Shown piece by piece: positions 1 to 9,505 of a stretch of 64,000 nucleotides of DNA. The stretch is taken from contig OY757017.1 in NCBI GenBank assembly GCA_963580285.1, positions 15,016,538 to 15,080,537 on the forward strand, given 5' to 3'. Under the pieces are notes generated by a model. The model worked only from the letters and a program-made list of their open reading frames with translations. It ran no database searches and was not told where the DNA came from. Numbering within the stretch: position 1 is the first letter of the stretch; each line of letters starts with the position of its first letter. The DNA comes from Lucinisca nassula (lineage: Eukaryota > Mollusca > Bivalvia > Lucinida > Lucinidae). Made by a program: the position numbers and the translations under genes.

Positions 1-294
1 AAAAATCTGCTGTTGGCTCCCGAAAAAAAAATTGGCCTGAGCCCCTTATATAACAAATGGACTTGTCCAACGTATGGCAGTGGAAAAGTCTACTAGCATA
101 CAATGTGTTAATGTCCCCATCAACACTGTATTAAGCTTTCATTCCTATGAATTATTATTGTATGTATATATGTATTGCCTGTCATAGAAATTATGAAATA
201 AATATGTATATTAAATTTTTACCAAGTAAATACAGGATTTTCTATGAAAAAGAAAAGCGATAGTTCTCACAGAGAAATAATTCCCACTGAGAAT
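1..294. other. Non-coding flank, no gene recognised
   Basis: AT-rich sequence with no ORF resembling a protein. The last part grades into the degenerate first unit of the tandem array that follows. Confidence 0.5.
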
Positions 295-1985
295 TTGAAC
301 AATCTTGGTGAAATCATCAAGACAAAGCTTCATGTCAATTATCAAAGACCTTGGACTTCTCCTTTCAGACAAGAAGATTTCAAATGTTTTCATTGCCTTG
401 ACTTCTATTTCCTAGGGCTATAATTTGAACACTTTTGATAGAGGTCCACTTGATTTTGATAGAGGTCCACCAAATATCAAAGACCTGGGCCTTGCAGTTT
501 CAAGTTGGAAGATTTTCTTAAAGTTCCCTATATATATGTCAATGTAAAAACCGAAAGGCACAGGGCGGAGGCATTTTTGGCCCAAGGGCTATGATTTGAA
601 CAATCTCGGATTCGGAGAAGAAGATTTTTAAACATTTTCCCTAAATAAGTCTATGCAAAACCAAAGGGTCCGAGGGTGGGGGCATTTTTGGCCCTAGGGC
701 TATAATTAGAACAATATTGGGCGGGGTTCAGTAGATGAAGCTTCATACCAAATATCAAAGACGCGGGCCTTATGGTTTCAGAGATGTAGATTTTTAAATA
801 TTTTCTCTATATATGCCAATAAAACCAAAGGGCCCCGGGGTGGGGGCATTTTTGGCCCTAGGGCTAAAATTTGAATACTGTTGATAGAGGTTCACTAGCT
901 GAAGCTTCATGCTAAATACCAAAGACCTGGGTCTTGCGGTTTCAGAGAAGAAAATTTTTATAGATTTTCCCTATATAAGCCTATGCCAAACCAAAGGCCC
1001 CTGGGGCGGGGGCATTTTTGGCTCCAGGGGTATAATTTGAACAATCTTGGTAACCCTCCATTAGATGAAGCTTCATACCAAATATCAAAGACCTGGGCCA
1101 TGCGGTTTCAGAGAAGATTTTTAAAGATTTTCCCTATATAAGCCTTTGTAAAACCAAAGGCCCCCAGGGCAGGGGCATTTATCGCACTAGGCCTATAATT
1201 TGAACAATCTTGATAGTGGTTCACTAAATGAAGTTTCACAGCAAATATCAAAGAACTGGGCCTTGCGGTTTAAGAGAAGAAGTTTTTTAAAAATTTTCCC
1301 TATAAATCTATGTAAAACCAAAGGGCTCTGGGGCGGGGGCATTTTTGGCACCAGGGATATAATTTGAACAGTCTTGGAAGAGGTCCAGTAGATGAAGCTT
1401 CATACCAAATAGCAAAGACGGGGGCCTTGTGGTTTCAGAGAAAAAGATTTTTTAAATATTTTCCCTATATAAGTGTATGAAAAAACCAAAGGGCCCCGGG
1501 GCGGGGGCATTTTTGGCCCTAGTGCTATAAGTTGAACAATCTTGATAGAGGTCCACTAGTTGAAGCTTCACACCAAATGTCTTGCAGTTTCAGAGAAGAT
1601 ATTTAAAGATTTTCCCAATATAAGCCTATGTAAAACCAAAGGCCCCTGGGGCGGAGGCTATAATTTGAACAATCTTGGTAGAGGTCAACCAGATGAAGCT
1701 TCATACTAAATATCGAAGGCCTGGGCCTTGTGGTTTCAGAGAAGATTTTTCAAGTTTTCAGTGAAAAAAAAATATCTATATTTGGCTGCTGTAACCTAGA
1801 TGTGCAACGGAGCAGAACCATTTGAACAACTTTGAAAGGGGTCCAGATAAGAATCATTCCTGTGAAGTTTGATCAAAATCTGATCAGTCATTTGAAGAAT
1901 TGTTAACGGACGCACACATGGACAACAGACGGAAAGTGATCACAAAAGCTCACCTTGTCACTATGTGACAGTAGAGCTAAAATGG
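295..1985. repeat. Tandem array of about 165 bp units with a characteristic tail
   Basis: About eight to nine diverged units recur, each with the words GGGGGCATTTTTGGC, ATAATTTGAACAATCTTGG, GATGAAGCTTCATACCAAAT and TTCCCTATATAAG. The GGGCATTTTTGGC word falls near 680, 843, 1010, 1170, 1336 and 1504, giving a spacing of 160-168 bp. The array closes at about 1800-1985 with a non-repeated tail (GACGG words, then GTGATCACAAAAGCTCACC). Dispersed repeats with such arrays and a fixed tail are common in bivalve genomes (background knowledge). No coding potential persists across units. Confidence 0.85.
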
Positions 1986-2215
1986 AAAGTTGTGGGTACT
2001 TGTTGCAACAGTCACAATATAGCATTTCACGGTTATCCATAAAATCTTTTTCAAATAGTCAAAAATATTATCACCATTTTCCATTCTTTTCTCTTTATCT
2101 GAATCGCAAATACTGTTTTTTCTTTCTTTTCTCCTATTTATACTGCTACTCGCTCACATCTGAGCATTACGAGCAGGATTTCCAGGGTGGTAACCAGTAC
2201 TTATTTTTTATTTTT
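1986..2215. other. Spacer, nothing recognised
   Basis: T-rich single-copy-looking sequence. The short open frame across it has no recognisable domain and I treat it as chance. Confidence 0.4.
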
Positions 2216-2345
2216 TTAAGCAATGTGGATGAAGTGCCTTGCTGAAGGGCACAACACTTTCGTCAGCATAAGGCTTGAATCCGCAACCTCTCGATCACAA
2301 ATCCGATGCACTACCACTGCACCAAAGTGCTCCACTACTTTCTGT
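2216..2345 (-). mobile_element. tRNA-derived SINE fragment
   Basis: On the minus strand this reads as a tRNA-like head: a box-A-like GTGCAGTGGTAGTGCATC and a box-B-like GAGGTTGCGGATTCAAGC at normal spacing. The anticodon arm does not fold well, so this is a SINE head and not a tRNA gene. Sequence 2346-2638 beyond it holds nothing recognisable. Confidence 0.55.
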
Positions 2346-2749
2346 TATCATGAATATTCGAGTTCAGATCCCATGGACAGTAAATTTGTCTGTTAACCAA
2401 GTCGTCTACATCTGCCAGTCATGTCTGGGCTCAGCAGGGTCGTACGAACATCCGTCTCAATCTGGTTGTTCATGAACAGATCCAAATCAAATTAGCTGCC
2501 TTAAGGGTACACAAGAAGCATGTCAAAGAAACACTTCTTTAACTGACAATGTTTACAAATGACATGCGATTAGTGTCTTTCACGGATGTGTCCTGATCTA
2601 TCGCCGTTGGTCCTAAGTCAGGCTCTAACTGCTCTCTTCTTCATCCAGATAATGAGACTGCTGTATGTAAGAACATCGTGGTGTCCGACCTGCTACACTT
2701 TCTTTCTTTCGACTGATACTGCGATCGGTCACATTTCGCCATTTCTTGG

Positions 2750-2844
2750 TGTACATTACATACACTCAAGGTTTTGCAGGATGACAGCCTACACAGTAAC
2801 CATGTAATTACGGTAGGGTTCTTTAACATGCGCAGGGGATGGTT
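2750..2844 (-). mobile_element. SINE, left part, split by the Polinton
   Basis: The words ATTACGGTAGGG, TTTAAC and GCAGGGGATGGTT match, in reverse complement, the SINE at 29325-29560. The match stops at 2844 and resumes at 18680. This copy was therefore continuous before the Polinton inserted into it, at the point where the intact relative reads ...GATGGTTCTTCCTG... Confidence 0.75.
2839..2844. repeat. Target site duplication, left copy (ATGGTT)
   Basis: ATGGTT here is repeated at 18680-18685, just outside the other end of the element. A 6 bp duplication is the known product of Polinton integration. The intact SINE relative has one copy of the word at this place. Confidence 0.88.
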
Positions 2845-3383
2845 ACACGATATCACACGGGTATAGGACACCCTAAAAAAAAAAAAAAAAAAACACACCT
2901 ATAGGTTTAGACTAATAAAAGTGGGTTTGGCCTTTAAACCCACCACCCCAAACCCACTTTTAGGCTAACCTGCCCGAAAAAAAAAAAAAAACACACCCCT
3001 GAAAAAAAACAAAAAAAAAAACACACCCCTAAAAAAAACCAAAAAAAACAACACACCCCTAAAAAAAAAACACATACACAAAAAAAAGAGGAAGGGAGTA
3101 CTGTGGCAAAGTGATGAAAGGGGGGTGAAAAAAAAAAAAAAAAAACGCACCCCTAAAAAAAACGCACCTCTAAAAAAAAAAATACCCACCCCTAAAAAAA
3201 ACACACCTCGAGAAAAAAAAAAATGCTTTTTCTCCTAACACAAAAAATAAAAAAAAGTGAAGGGAGTACAGTGCAAAAATGATGGAGGGGTGGGGTGAAA
3301 AAAAAAAGTGAAGGGAGTACAGTGCAAAAATGGCTGAGGGGGTGAGAAAAAGAAAAAAAAATAACACAAAAATAAAGAAATGA
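2845..3383 (+). repeat. Left terminal inverted repeat, about 539 bp
   Basis: The outermost bases ACACGATATCACACGGG match the complement of the right end with one mismatch. Similarity then continues to about 3383, where left and right diverge. It is built of A-runs separated by CACCCCT-type words and two copies of a GTGAAGGGAGTACAGTG word. An internal hairpin has 14 bp perfect arms at 2917-2930 and 2948-2961 (AAAAGTGGGTTTGG and complement). Short ORFs across it are low-complexity artefacts. Confidence 0.92.
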
Positions 3384-3410
3384 GGGTTTGTGTATATAAT
3401 AAAAAAATAT

Positions 3411-4370
3411 CTAAAACTCAGTAATCTGTAATTCTTGTTCATAAAAACTACCTTTTATTTCTTCGCCTTTTAAATCATTTATTTTATAGGTAACAGGATC
3501 TGTATTTAAAACTTCTTCAATTACAAATATTTCTCTTGTCCAACGAGTTGTATAACCCTTTTCAAATTTACCTTTCTTTTTTGCTATTCTAACTCTATCC
3601 CCAACTTTGAATTTAGGTTTTTTAATTTTCTCATCATTTTCAGGATATAAATTTTTATACACTGTTAATTCATTTTCTATTTTACTTGCTTCAACAGGTG
3701 TCATTTTAATAGAAGAATGTACTGTATTATTATAATTTTCAACTAATTCATCTAATATATCATAATATTTAGTAGTTTCATTTGCAGTAAAATATTTATA
3801 CATATGTTGTTTCATAGTGCCTATCCATCGTTCTACTACACTAGATTTTTCTTCATTCTCAGTTGAATATAACTTTATATTATTATCTTTTAACAATTCT
3901 TTTACTTGTCGATTATAAAATTCAGAGCCTTTATCTGACCAGATGAACATTGGTTTCCTTTCTTTAAATAATGTTTTAAACGCTTCACTTACTGTTACTC
4001 CTGTTTTATTTTTCAATGGAATTAACCAACCATATTTACTAAAAACATCTATAACAGCTAATAAATATTTATAGTGTTTATTTTGCTTTGAATATTGTTG
4101 CATATCTGCCAAATCAACTGCCCATGTTTGATCTATTGAATCAACATAAACACGTCTTTTAGGAAAAGATTTTATAACTCTACGATGTAATTCATCTGCT
4201 AATGTATTTGTTATTTTTTCTTTATCGGATATGAATCTATTTTTGTTGGATCCACACTCAGAACATTTACCTTTTAACATCTGTCTATTATTGGTTGTTG
4301 TTACTTGTTTCACTGAATCATTTTCAGTATGCTTTTTACAACGTAAACAATATATTTTTGGATGTTCCAT
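3411..4370 (-). CDS. INT: Polinton integrase (retrovirus-like DDE)
   Basis: This 319-residue protein would cut and join the element ends into host DNA. An N-terminal zinc-binding region has Cys pairs CLRC (8-11) and CSEC (36-39). The DDE core has Asp86 in AVDLADM, Asp146 in WSDKGSEF and Glu180 in VVERWIG, the last two spaced as in retroviral integrases. A basic C-terminal region follows (FKVGDRVRIAKKKGKFEKGY, about 252-271), a small SH3/chromodomain-like tail usual in Polinton integrases. The frame is intact. It is divergent from PolB, with 30 bp between the start codons. The start is preceded by TATATTAAAATG, fitting the element's start-site pattern. It is the leftmost gene, next to the left TIR. 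Confidence 0.93.
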   Translation of the reverse strand: MEHPKIYCLRCKKHTENDSVKQVTTTNNRQMLKGKCSECGSNKNRFISDKEKITNTLADELHRRVIKSFPKRRVYVDSIDQTWAVDLADMQQYSKQNKHYKYLLAVIDVFSKYGWLIPLKNKTGVTVSEAFKTLFKERKPMFIWSDKGSEFYNRQVKELLKDNNIKLYSTENEEKSSVVERWIGTMKQHMYKYFTANETTKYYDILDELVENYNNTVHSSIKMTPVEASKIENELTVYKNLYPENDEKIKKPKFKVGDRVRIAKKKGKFEKGYTTRWTREIFVIEEVLNTDPVTYKINDLKGEEIKGSFYEQELQITEF

Positions 4371-4400
4371 TTTAATATAATTAAAATTGTTTCTTTAAAA
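4371..4400. promoter_or_regulatory. Divergent start region INT/PolB
   Basis: Only 30 bp, entirely A/T-rich, separate the two start codons. Both starts carry a T(T/A)TAAAAATG-like block (TATATTAAAATG for INT, TTTAAAAATG for PolB). A shared bidirectional promoter is the simplest reading. Confidence 0.5.
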
Positions 4401-5477
4401 ATGGAGAGTAAAAAACCGTCAGATCAAGGTACTACTATTACCTTATCCGATAAAAAATATGATGTTATATTATTAAAAAAATATAAACATAATACAACTA
4501 TTATTGTCTTTAAGTATAAGATAAAAATACTGGATCCAAAAAAAGAAGTATTCATGAAAGCATTTAATAAGATGATAGATAATTCTATTAAAGACTTTCC
4601 AAATGGGAGAATTAAAATAGTTCCTATACATGAAATTATTTATACAAAACATAATAAATGGCCTATAAGAACATATGATAATATTAAAGAATTCTTTTTT
4701 AATAGAATGGAAAGATTATTAAATAGTGCAGAAGAATTAAACTTAGAAGATGTTATTTTTGAAGTATCTATAATACCTAATAAAAAAGGTAAAGGTAAAA
4801 ATGCTTTAAAAATATTAGATGAAATAAATAAAAGAAGTACAATTCAAATTAAAAATAATGATACAATTTGTTTAGCACGAGCAATTGTAACAGCTTTAGC
4901 TTCTAATAACTTATTAGAAAATGTAGAAGAAAATGAAATAACTTATATTAAGAAAGGTAGAGTAAAACAAAAAGAATTAGCACTAGATTTACATGAAAAA
5001 ACAAATGTAAATCTAAAAGAAGAAGGTAACGATTTAGATGATTTAAAGATTTTTGAAAATTATCTTAATGTTAGAATAATTGTTTTTACGTCGAATAATA
5101 TTGAAAATATTTTATATAGTGGTAATGAAAAATTTGATAATCAATTATATTTATATTATCATGATTATCATTTTGATGTTGTTACAAATATAACAGGATT
5201 TTTAGCTAAACGTAGATTTTGTAAAAAATGTTTAATTGGATTCACTGAACAGCATACATGTAATAATACAGTAACAACTATCAGAAAACAAAATACTTGT
5301 GATAAATGTAATAAAACATATACAGGTAAAAATCATATATGTGATGAAATCACTTGTTCTGTATGTTATGAAAAATATATTAAAGGTACTGAACATTTAT
5401 GTTATATGAAACCTTTAATACCAAATATATTTATTTTGATTTTGAAGCTAATCAAGAAACAGGTATTCATATTATGA
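4401..5477 (+). CDS. PolB: Protein-primed DNA polymerase B, N-terminal piece (OTU-like and zinc-finger region)
   Basis: I chose ATG 4401 over the in-frame ATG at 4362 because it has the TTTAAAAATG context and does not overlap the INT start. The piece has a lysine-rich N-terminus, then a domain with Asp154 and Cys157 (NDTICLARAIV) and, about 100 residues later, His257 in YHDYHFDVV. This D..C / H pattern resembles OTU-family cysteine proteases. Three Cys/His zinc motifs follow (FCKKC...HTC, CDKC...HIC, CSVC...HLC). Real homology ends near 5423-5425, at an AAA run where the frame shifts by one base. The last residues of this ORF, past that point, are out-of-frame. The arrangement matches the N-terminal half of Polinton polymerases. 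Confidence 0.85.
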   Translation: MESKKPSDQGTTITLSDKKYDVILLKKYKHNTTIIVFKYKIKILDPKKEVFMKAFNKMIDNSIKDFPNGRIKIVPIHEIIYTKHNKWPIRTYDNIKEFFFNRMERLLNSAEELNLEDVIFEVSIIPNKKGKGKNALKILDEINKRSTIQIKNNDTICLARAIVTALASNNLLENVEENEITYIKKGRVKQKELALDLHEKTNVNLKEEGNDLDDLKIFENYLNVRIIVFTSNNIENILYSGNEKFDNQLYLYYHDYHFDVVTNITGFLAKRRFCKKCLIGFTEQHTCNNTVTTIRKQNTCDKCNKTYTGKNHICDEITCSVCYEKYIKGTEHLCYMKPLIPNIFILILKLIKKQVFIL

Positions 5478-7459
5478 ACTTTTGTATAGCTTATGATTTA
5501 GAATATATTTACTGTTTACGAAAAAACTATATTAAAAGATTAAAATGTGATTTTAATATTAATGATATAGATTTATCACAATTAGATATTGATGATTGTT
5601 TTGATGATACAGAAAAAATAGAATGTGAATCTGATTCTGTAATAGATAACATTTGTAAATATTTTATAAGAGATAAGTTTAAAAACTATACATTTATTTC
5701 CCATTATGGTAAAGGTTATGATATGCAACCAATCCTAGGATGGATAGTAAAAAATAAAATAGAGCATAATTCTATTTCTTCAGGATTAAAAATAACAACA
5801 ATTATTGTTAAAGGAGTAAATTTAAGATTTATAGATTCTATTAATTTTACTCTATGCGGATTAGTCGCCTTTCCAAAAACATTTGGTTTTGAAGGTAACA
5901 AAGGCTACTTTCCTCATTATTTTAATAAAACAAAAAATCAAAACTATAAAGGAGTTTATCCTGATAAAGAATATTATGGATATAATACTATGACAATTAA
6001 AAATAAAGAATTATTTGATAAATGGTATAATAATGTTAAAGATAAAGAATTTAACTTTAAAAGAGAAACATTTTATTATTGTTTATTAGATGTTTTAATT
6101 TTAACTAAAGGTTGTAATATATATAAAGATTTATTTTTAAAAATAACAGATAATTATATTGATCCTTTTCAAAGTATTACAATTGCACAATGTTGTACTA
6201 GAATATTTAAAACATTAATGTTAGAAAAAAACACATTGGGTATTCATAACAGTTCTACTTTTCAAGATATTCATTCTAATAAAGCTATTCAATGGTTAGA
6301 ATATTTAGCTAAGAAAGACCAAATAGTTATTCAACATGCTAAAAGAGGTAAAGAAAAAATATTATTTATTAATGGTAGATATTATAAACTAGATGGATAT
6401 TATTATGACAGAGAAACAAAAACCAGAAATATTTATGAATTCTTTGGTTGTTATTGGCATGGCTGCCCCAAATGTAAACATCCAAATGAAATTTGCAAAA
6501 TGAGTGCCAAGAAAACAATGAAAGAATTATACGATAATACAATGAATAGGTTAGATATTATAAAAAATTATTATAAAGAAAAAAAAGTTAATATCCATAC
6601 AATTTGGGAATGTGAATTTGATAAAAATAAATATCCTGAAGTTGAACCACATTTAAAACCTATTGATAAAATAGATGCTTTTTATGGTGGAAGAACGGAA
6701 ACTATACAATTATATAATAATCTTCCTAGTTTAAAAGCAAAATATGTAGATTTTTGTTCACTGTATCCATGGGTAAATAAGTTTTGTGAATATCCGATAG
6801 GACATCCAGTTACTTATACTGATGTATCTATAGATGATTATATGAACGGAAATTATTTTGGAATAATGAAATGTAAAATATTACCACCAAGAAAGTTATA
6901 TCATCCTGTTTTACCTTATAAACAGCCTACATATAATAATAATCATAAATTAATATTCGGATTATGTAAAACTTGCATGGCAAGATTAGAGATTAAATGT
7001 AATCATATAACAGAAAAGTTTGATTCATCTCATGATAAAGTACACGCAATAAAACGCTGCAAAGAATGTAAACATATTAGAAATGAAAAATGTAAACATT
7101 CAGATGAAGAAAGAGTTATTATAGGAACTTGGTCAACTATTGAAATAAATAAAGCAATAGAAAAAGGATATAAACTATTAAAGATATATGAATTAGAACA
7201 CTTTAAAAACACATCTACAAAGGTATTTAAAAAATATGTTAATACATTTATGAAGTACAAGCAAGAAGCCTCAGGTTGCAAATGTAATCCTAAATATTGT
7301 AAACCAGGGTGTAAAAATGATAATAATTGTGAAACAAAAATACAATATTTAATAGATAATGCTGCTTATGATTTGGATATTGATAAAGTTAAATATAATG
7401 CAGGATTAAGGTTTATAGCTAAAATATGTTTGAACTCTTTATGGGACACTTTGGAATGA
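5399..7459 (+). CDS. PolB: DNA polymerase B, middle piece (exonuclease and palm)
   Basis: True homology starts near 5426. Exo I is YFDFEA. Exo II is SHYGKGYDM, where the usual Asn of the HNxxGYD form is Tyr. Exo III is YYCLLDVLIL. Polymerase motif A is VDFCSLYP, within a stretch typical of protein-primed Polinton enzymes. A Cys-rich insertion (CKTC, CKEC, CKCNPKYC) lies between motifs A and B, roughly over nt 6960-7330. The frame breaks inside motif B, at the GGG run 7443-7445; the last residues of this ORF are out-of-frame. No in-frame stop occurs earlier, so the break looks like one missing base and not long decay. Confidence 0.9.
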   Translation: MLYETFNTKYIYFDFEANQETGIHIMNFCIAYDLEYIYCLRKNYIKRLKCDFNINDIDLSQLDIDDCFDDTEKIECESDSVIDNICKYFIRDKFKNYTFISHYGKGYDMQPILGWIVKNKIEHNSISSGLKITTIIVKGVNLRFIDSINFTLCGLVAFPKTFGFEGNKGYFPHYFNKTKNQNYKGVYPDKEYYGYNTMTIKNKELFDKWYNNVKDKEFNFKRETFYYCLLDVLILTKGCNIYKDLFLKITDNYIDPFQSITIAQCCTRIFKTLMLEKNTLGIHNSSTFQDIHSNKAIQWLEYLAKKDQIVIQHAKRGKEKILFINGRYYKLDGYYYDRETKTRNIYEFFGCYWHGCPKCKHPNEICKMSAKKTMKELYDNTMNRLDIIKNYYKEKKVNIHTIWECEFDKNKYPEVEPHLKPIDKIDAFYGGRTETIQLYNNLPSLKAKYVDFCSLYPWVNKFCEYPIGHPVTYTDVSIDDYMNGNYFGIMKCKILPPRKLYHPVLPYKQPTYNNNHKLIFGLCKTCMARLEIKCNHITEKFDSSHDKVHAIKRCKECKHIRNEKCKHSDEERVIIGTWSTIEINKAIEKGYKLLKIYELEHFKNTSTKVFKKYVNTFMKYKQEASGCKCNPKYCKPGCKNDNNCETKIQYLIDNAAYDLDIDKVKYNAGLRFIAKICLNSLWDTLE

Positions 7460-8151
7460 AAGATATTTTTACAAAAAAGGAATATATTTATAATTCAGAT
7501 CAATTAATAAATATAGTGTTTAATGATAAATATGAAGATGTTAATTTAATGGTATTAGATAATGATACAGTATTAACTGAATATCAAAATAAAAAAGAAT
7601 ATTCTAAACCTTACCCAAGTGTAAATGTTTATATAGCCTTGTATACAACTGCATATGCTAGATTAAAATTATATGAGTTATTAGATACACTTCAAGAAAG
7701 AGTTATGTATTTAGATAGTGATTCCTGTATTTATCAAGATGATGGGTCAGAAGCATGTAAAAAGATAGAATCTATGTTTGGTAATAAACTAGGTGATTTA
7801 ACAGATGAAATTGTTTCAAAACATAATGCTAATCATATAGTACAATTTGCTTCATCAGGGCCAAAATATTATTCTATGAAATTAGATACAAGTAAAATAG
7901 TTAGTTGTTGTAAAGGTTTTAGATTAAATGCTGAAGTAGAAGAAAAGATAACATTAGATAAAAAAGTAAAACTAATTACTGATGTAAATGAATCATATGA
8001 AACAATTACATATAATCAAATTACCACAAATAAGAAAGATAGAAATTTAAAAACCGTAGAACGAGTTAAAATGTATGATTATGAATTTGATAAAAGAATG
8101 ACTTATTATGAAAATGAAAATTTAATTAGAAGTTTTCCTTATGGTTACTAA
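7426..8151 (+). CDS. PolB: DNA polymerase B, C-terminal piece (end of motif B, motif C, thumb)
   Basis: True homology starts at about 7446, just after the motif B break. Motif C is VMYLDSDSCIYQ, keeping the two metal-binding Asp residues but with Ser in place of the more usual Thr. The ending SFPYGY is like that of many Polinton polymerases, so 8151 is the genuine end. With the two upstream pieces the gene spans 4401-8151, about 1,250 codons, the usual Polinton PolB size. As sequenced, it cannot make a full polymerase without two frame corrections. Confidence 0.9.
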   Translation: MFELFMGHFGMKDIFTKKEYIYNSDQLINIVFNDKYEDVNLMVLDNDTVLTEYQNKKEYSKPYPSVNVYIALYTTAYARLKLYELLDTLQERVMYLDSDSCIYQDDGSEACKKIESMFGNKLGDLTDEIVSKHNANHIVQFASSGPKYYSMKLDTSKIVSCCKGFRLNAEVEEKITLDKKVKLITDVNESYETITYNQITTNKKDRNLKTVERVKMYDYEFDKRMTYYENENLIRSFPYGY

Positions 8152-8168
8152 AAAAGTATACTATAAAA

Positions 8169-8447
8169 ATGAAGAGAAAAACGCATCTTTATGGAAATAA
8201 AAAAACTATTAGCCCTTATGATGCAGAAGATCCAGATGCTAAAGTTATATTAGGAAGAATACTATTATCTTTTATCCAAAAGAAAATGTTAAAAGATACT
8301 GGTAAATGTTATTTAACGGATGAACAACAATTAATAATGGATAAGTTTGAAGGTAGAAAATTATCAAAGTTTCCTGCAGGATGGGATGCTTTTATTAGAC
8401 CAGATAAAGTTTGGGAATATGTTTATGATGAACCAGCACCTCAATAA
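8169..8447 (+). CDS. Small conserved-looking protein, function unknown (92 aa)
   Basis: It starts at an exact TATAAAAATG block 17 bp after PolB. The product is basic, has no membrane segment, and reads as a folded helical domain (LGRILLSFIQKKMLKDTG, then a Trp-rich end FPAGWDAF and VWEYVYDEP). I do not recognise the family. Its place directly after PolB and its own start block argue for a real gene. It ends tail to tail with the next gene, 9 bp apart. An AATAAA overlaps its stop codon at 8444-8449 and could serve for polyadenylation. Confidence 0.65.
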   Translation: MKRKTHLYGNKKTISPYDAEDPDAKVILGRILLSFIQKKMLKDTGKCYLTDEQQLIMDKFEGRKLSKFPAGWDAFIRPDKVWEYVYDEPAPQ

Positions 8448-8456
8448 AGAACATAT

Positions 8457-8867
8457 TTATATTTTATGTATTTTCCATGCAACAAATCCAGTTAATGCCA
8501 TACCACAAACAACAAATAAAATCTCTCTTTTTTGTGTGGATTCAGATGGGGTATAATAATCATTTAATGTATGTAGATTTTTACTAGTAGCATATTGATA
8601 TAACTTCATTGATTGATCACCATCGTCGTACATCTGATAAACTTCTTGTTCTTCATCCTTTTGTTTTTTAAGAAAATCTTGTCTTCCTGATCTTTTTTCA
8701 TTCCATTCAATTTGTGCTTTGCTTAATTGTTCCATTGCTCTATCATGCCTTTCTTTCTCTTCTTCTGAATCATCTTTTCCAATATGTGAAAACAAATAAT
8801 TACTACCCGAAAAAGAAAAGGCATTTACTACTGCTCCACCAATCATCATCGCAATTGCACTCGCCAT
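8457..8867 (-). CDS. Polinton-associated membrane protein, 136 aa
   Basis: An N-terminal hydrophobic, Gly/Ala-rich stretch (MASAIAMMIGGAVVNAF) is followed by a charged helical middle (EEEKERHDRAMEQLSKAQIE), then a C-terminal transmembrane segment at about 113-131. The pattern GGAVVNAxxFSGSNYLF with a charged helix and terminal membrane span recurs in invertebrate Polinton-type elements (from memory, not searched). It is probably a virion or membrane-linked structural protein; this is inference. The start has TTTATAAAATG. It is last in a five-gene minus-strand run. Confidence 0.72.
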   Translation of the reverse strand: MASAIAMMIGGAVVNAFSFSGSNYLFSHIGKDDSEEEKERHDRAMEQLSKAQIEWNEKRSGRQDFLKKQKDEEQEVYQMYDDGDQSMKLYQYATSKNLHTLNDYYTPSESTQKREILFVVCGMALTGFVAWKIHKI

Positions 8868-8879
8868 TTTATAAATATT

Positions 8880-9116
8880 TTATTTCATAATATCAGCAGG
8901 AATAATTTTGTGTTTAATTAACATATCTCTGGTAGCCATTGCAAGTAATATATCAATAGATAACATTCCAATATCGGCCATATTTAAATCTACTTTTGGT
9001 GGTGGTCTTTTCAATAGTTTTCTTCCTAATTCCGCATACCCTACTGTTAATACTGTTTCCACTCCGGCATGATATAACATGTTTACTATTTGTTTTCCAT
9101 CAATTTGTGTTGCCAT
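8880..9116 (-). CDS. Small hydrophobic Polinton protein, 78 aa
   Basis: The protein is short and hydrophobic, with a basic middle (GRKLLKRPPPKVDLN), then a hydrophobic helix (MADIGMLSIDILLAMATRD) and the end KIIPADIMK. Small proteins of this shape accompany the 136-residue gene in related elements (from memory). Function is unknown; a virion membrane component is possible. The start is an exact TATAAAAATG, 20 bp from the next upstream gene. Confidence 0.7.
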   Translation of the reverse strand: MATQIDGKQIVNMLYHAGVETVLTVGYAELGRKLLKRPPPKVDLNMADIGMLSIDILLAMATRDMLIKHKIIPADIMK

Positions 9117-9136
9117 TTTTATAAGAATTTTTTTGA

Positions 9137-9505
9137 TTACTTAAACTCAAATGGATCTATTTCTTTCTTTTCCTTTCTCTTTGGAACAGGTTCTGGTGTA
9201 GTAACTTGTTTATTTGATTTAGCAGTATATATATATAATCCCAAACCAACAACCCCTACTACAAGACATAAAGGTATATAATTTTTGTATTGAACTTCTT
9301 TAACTTCATCCCTAACTATATTTGAAACTTCATCATCATCTTTTGTTATAGATTTTAATTGTATGTTTTCTTTTTTCATTGTTTCCATTTCTTTTCTTTT
9401 TAATTCAGCTTTTAATCTTTTTGCTTCTGCACCTTTTTTACCAGCAGATACTCTTTTTGGGTTTTTTATTTTAGGTTTTTCTTTAATTTCAACAATTTCA
9501 TTCAT
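9137..9505 (-). CDS. Basic protein with one membrane span, 122 aa
   Basis: A highly basic N-terminal half (NPKRVSAGKKGAEAKRLKAE) could bind DNA or a membrane surface. One transmembrane segment follows at about 79-93 (LCLVVGVVGLGLYIY), then a Pro/Lys tail ending DPFEFK. The NPKRVxAGKK motif plus a DPF-type end recurs in Polinton-type elements (from memory). The role could be DNA condensation or tethering in the virion (inference). Its start overlaps the end of the upstream gene by 8 nt. Confidence 0.7.
   Translation of the reverse strand: MNEIVEIKEKPKIKNPKRVSAGKKGAEAKRLKAELKRKEMETMKKENIQLKSITKDDDEVSNIVRDEVKEVQYKNYIPLCLVVGVVGLGLYIYTAKSNKQVTTPEPVPKRKEKKEIDPFEFK

Noticed and set aside
2965..3442. 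Open frames rich in Phe/Leu/Gly across the left TIR, mirrored at 18094-18496
   Set aside because: They translate A/T runs and CACCCC words of the terminal repeats in both copies; no domain.
8347..8556. Overlapping plus ORF of 69 codons
   Set aside because: Out-of-frame shadow of the 92-residue gene and its convergent neighbour.
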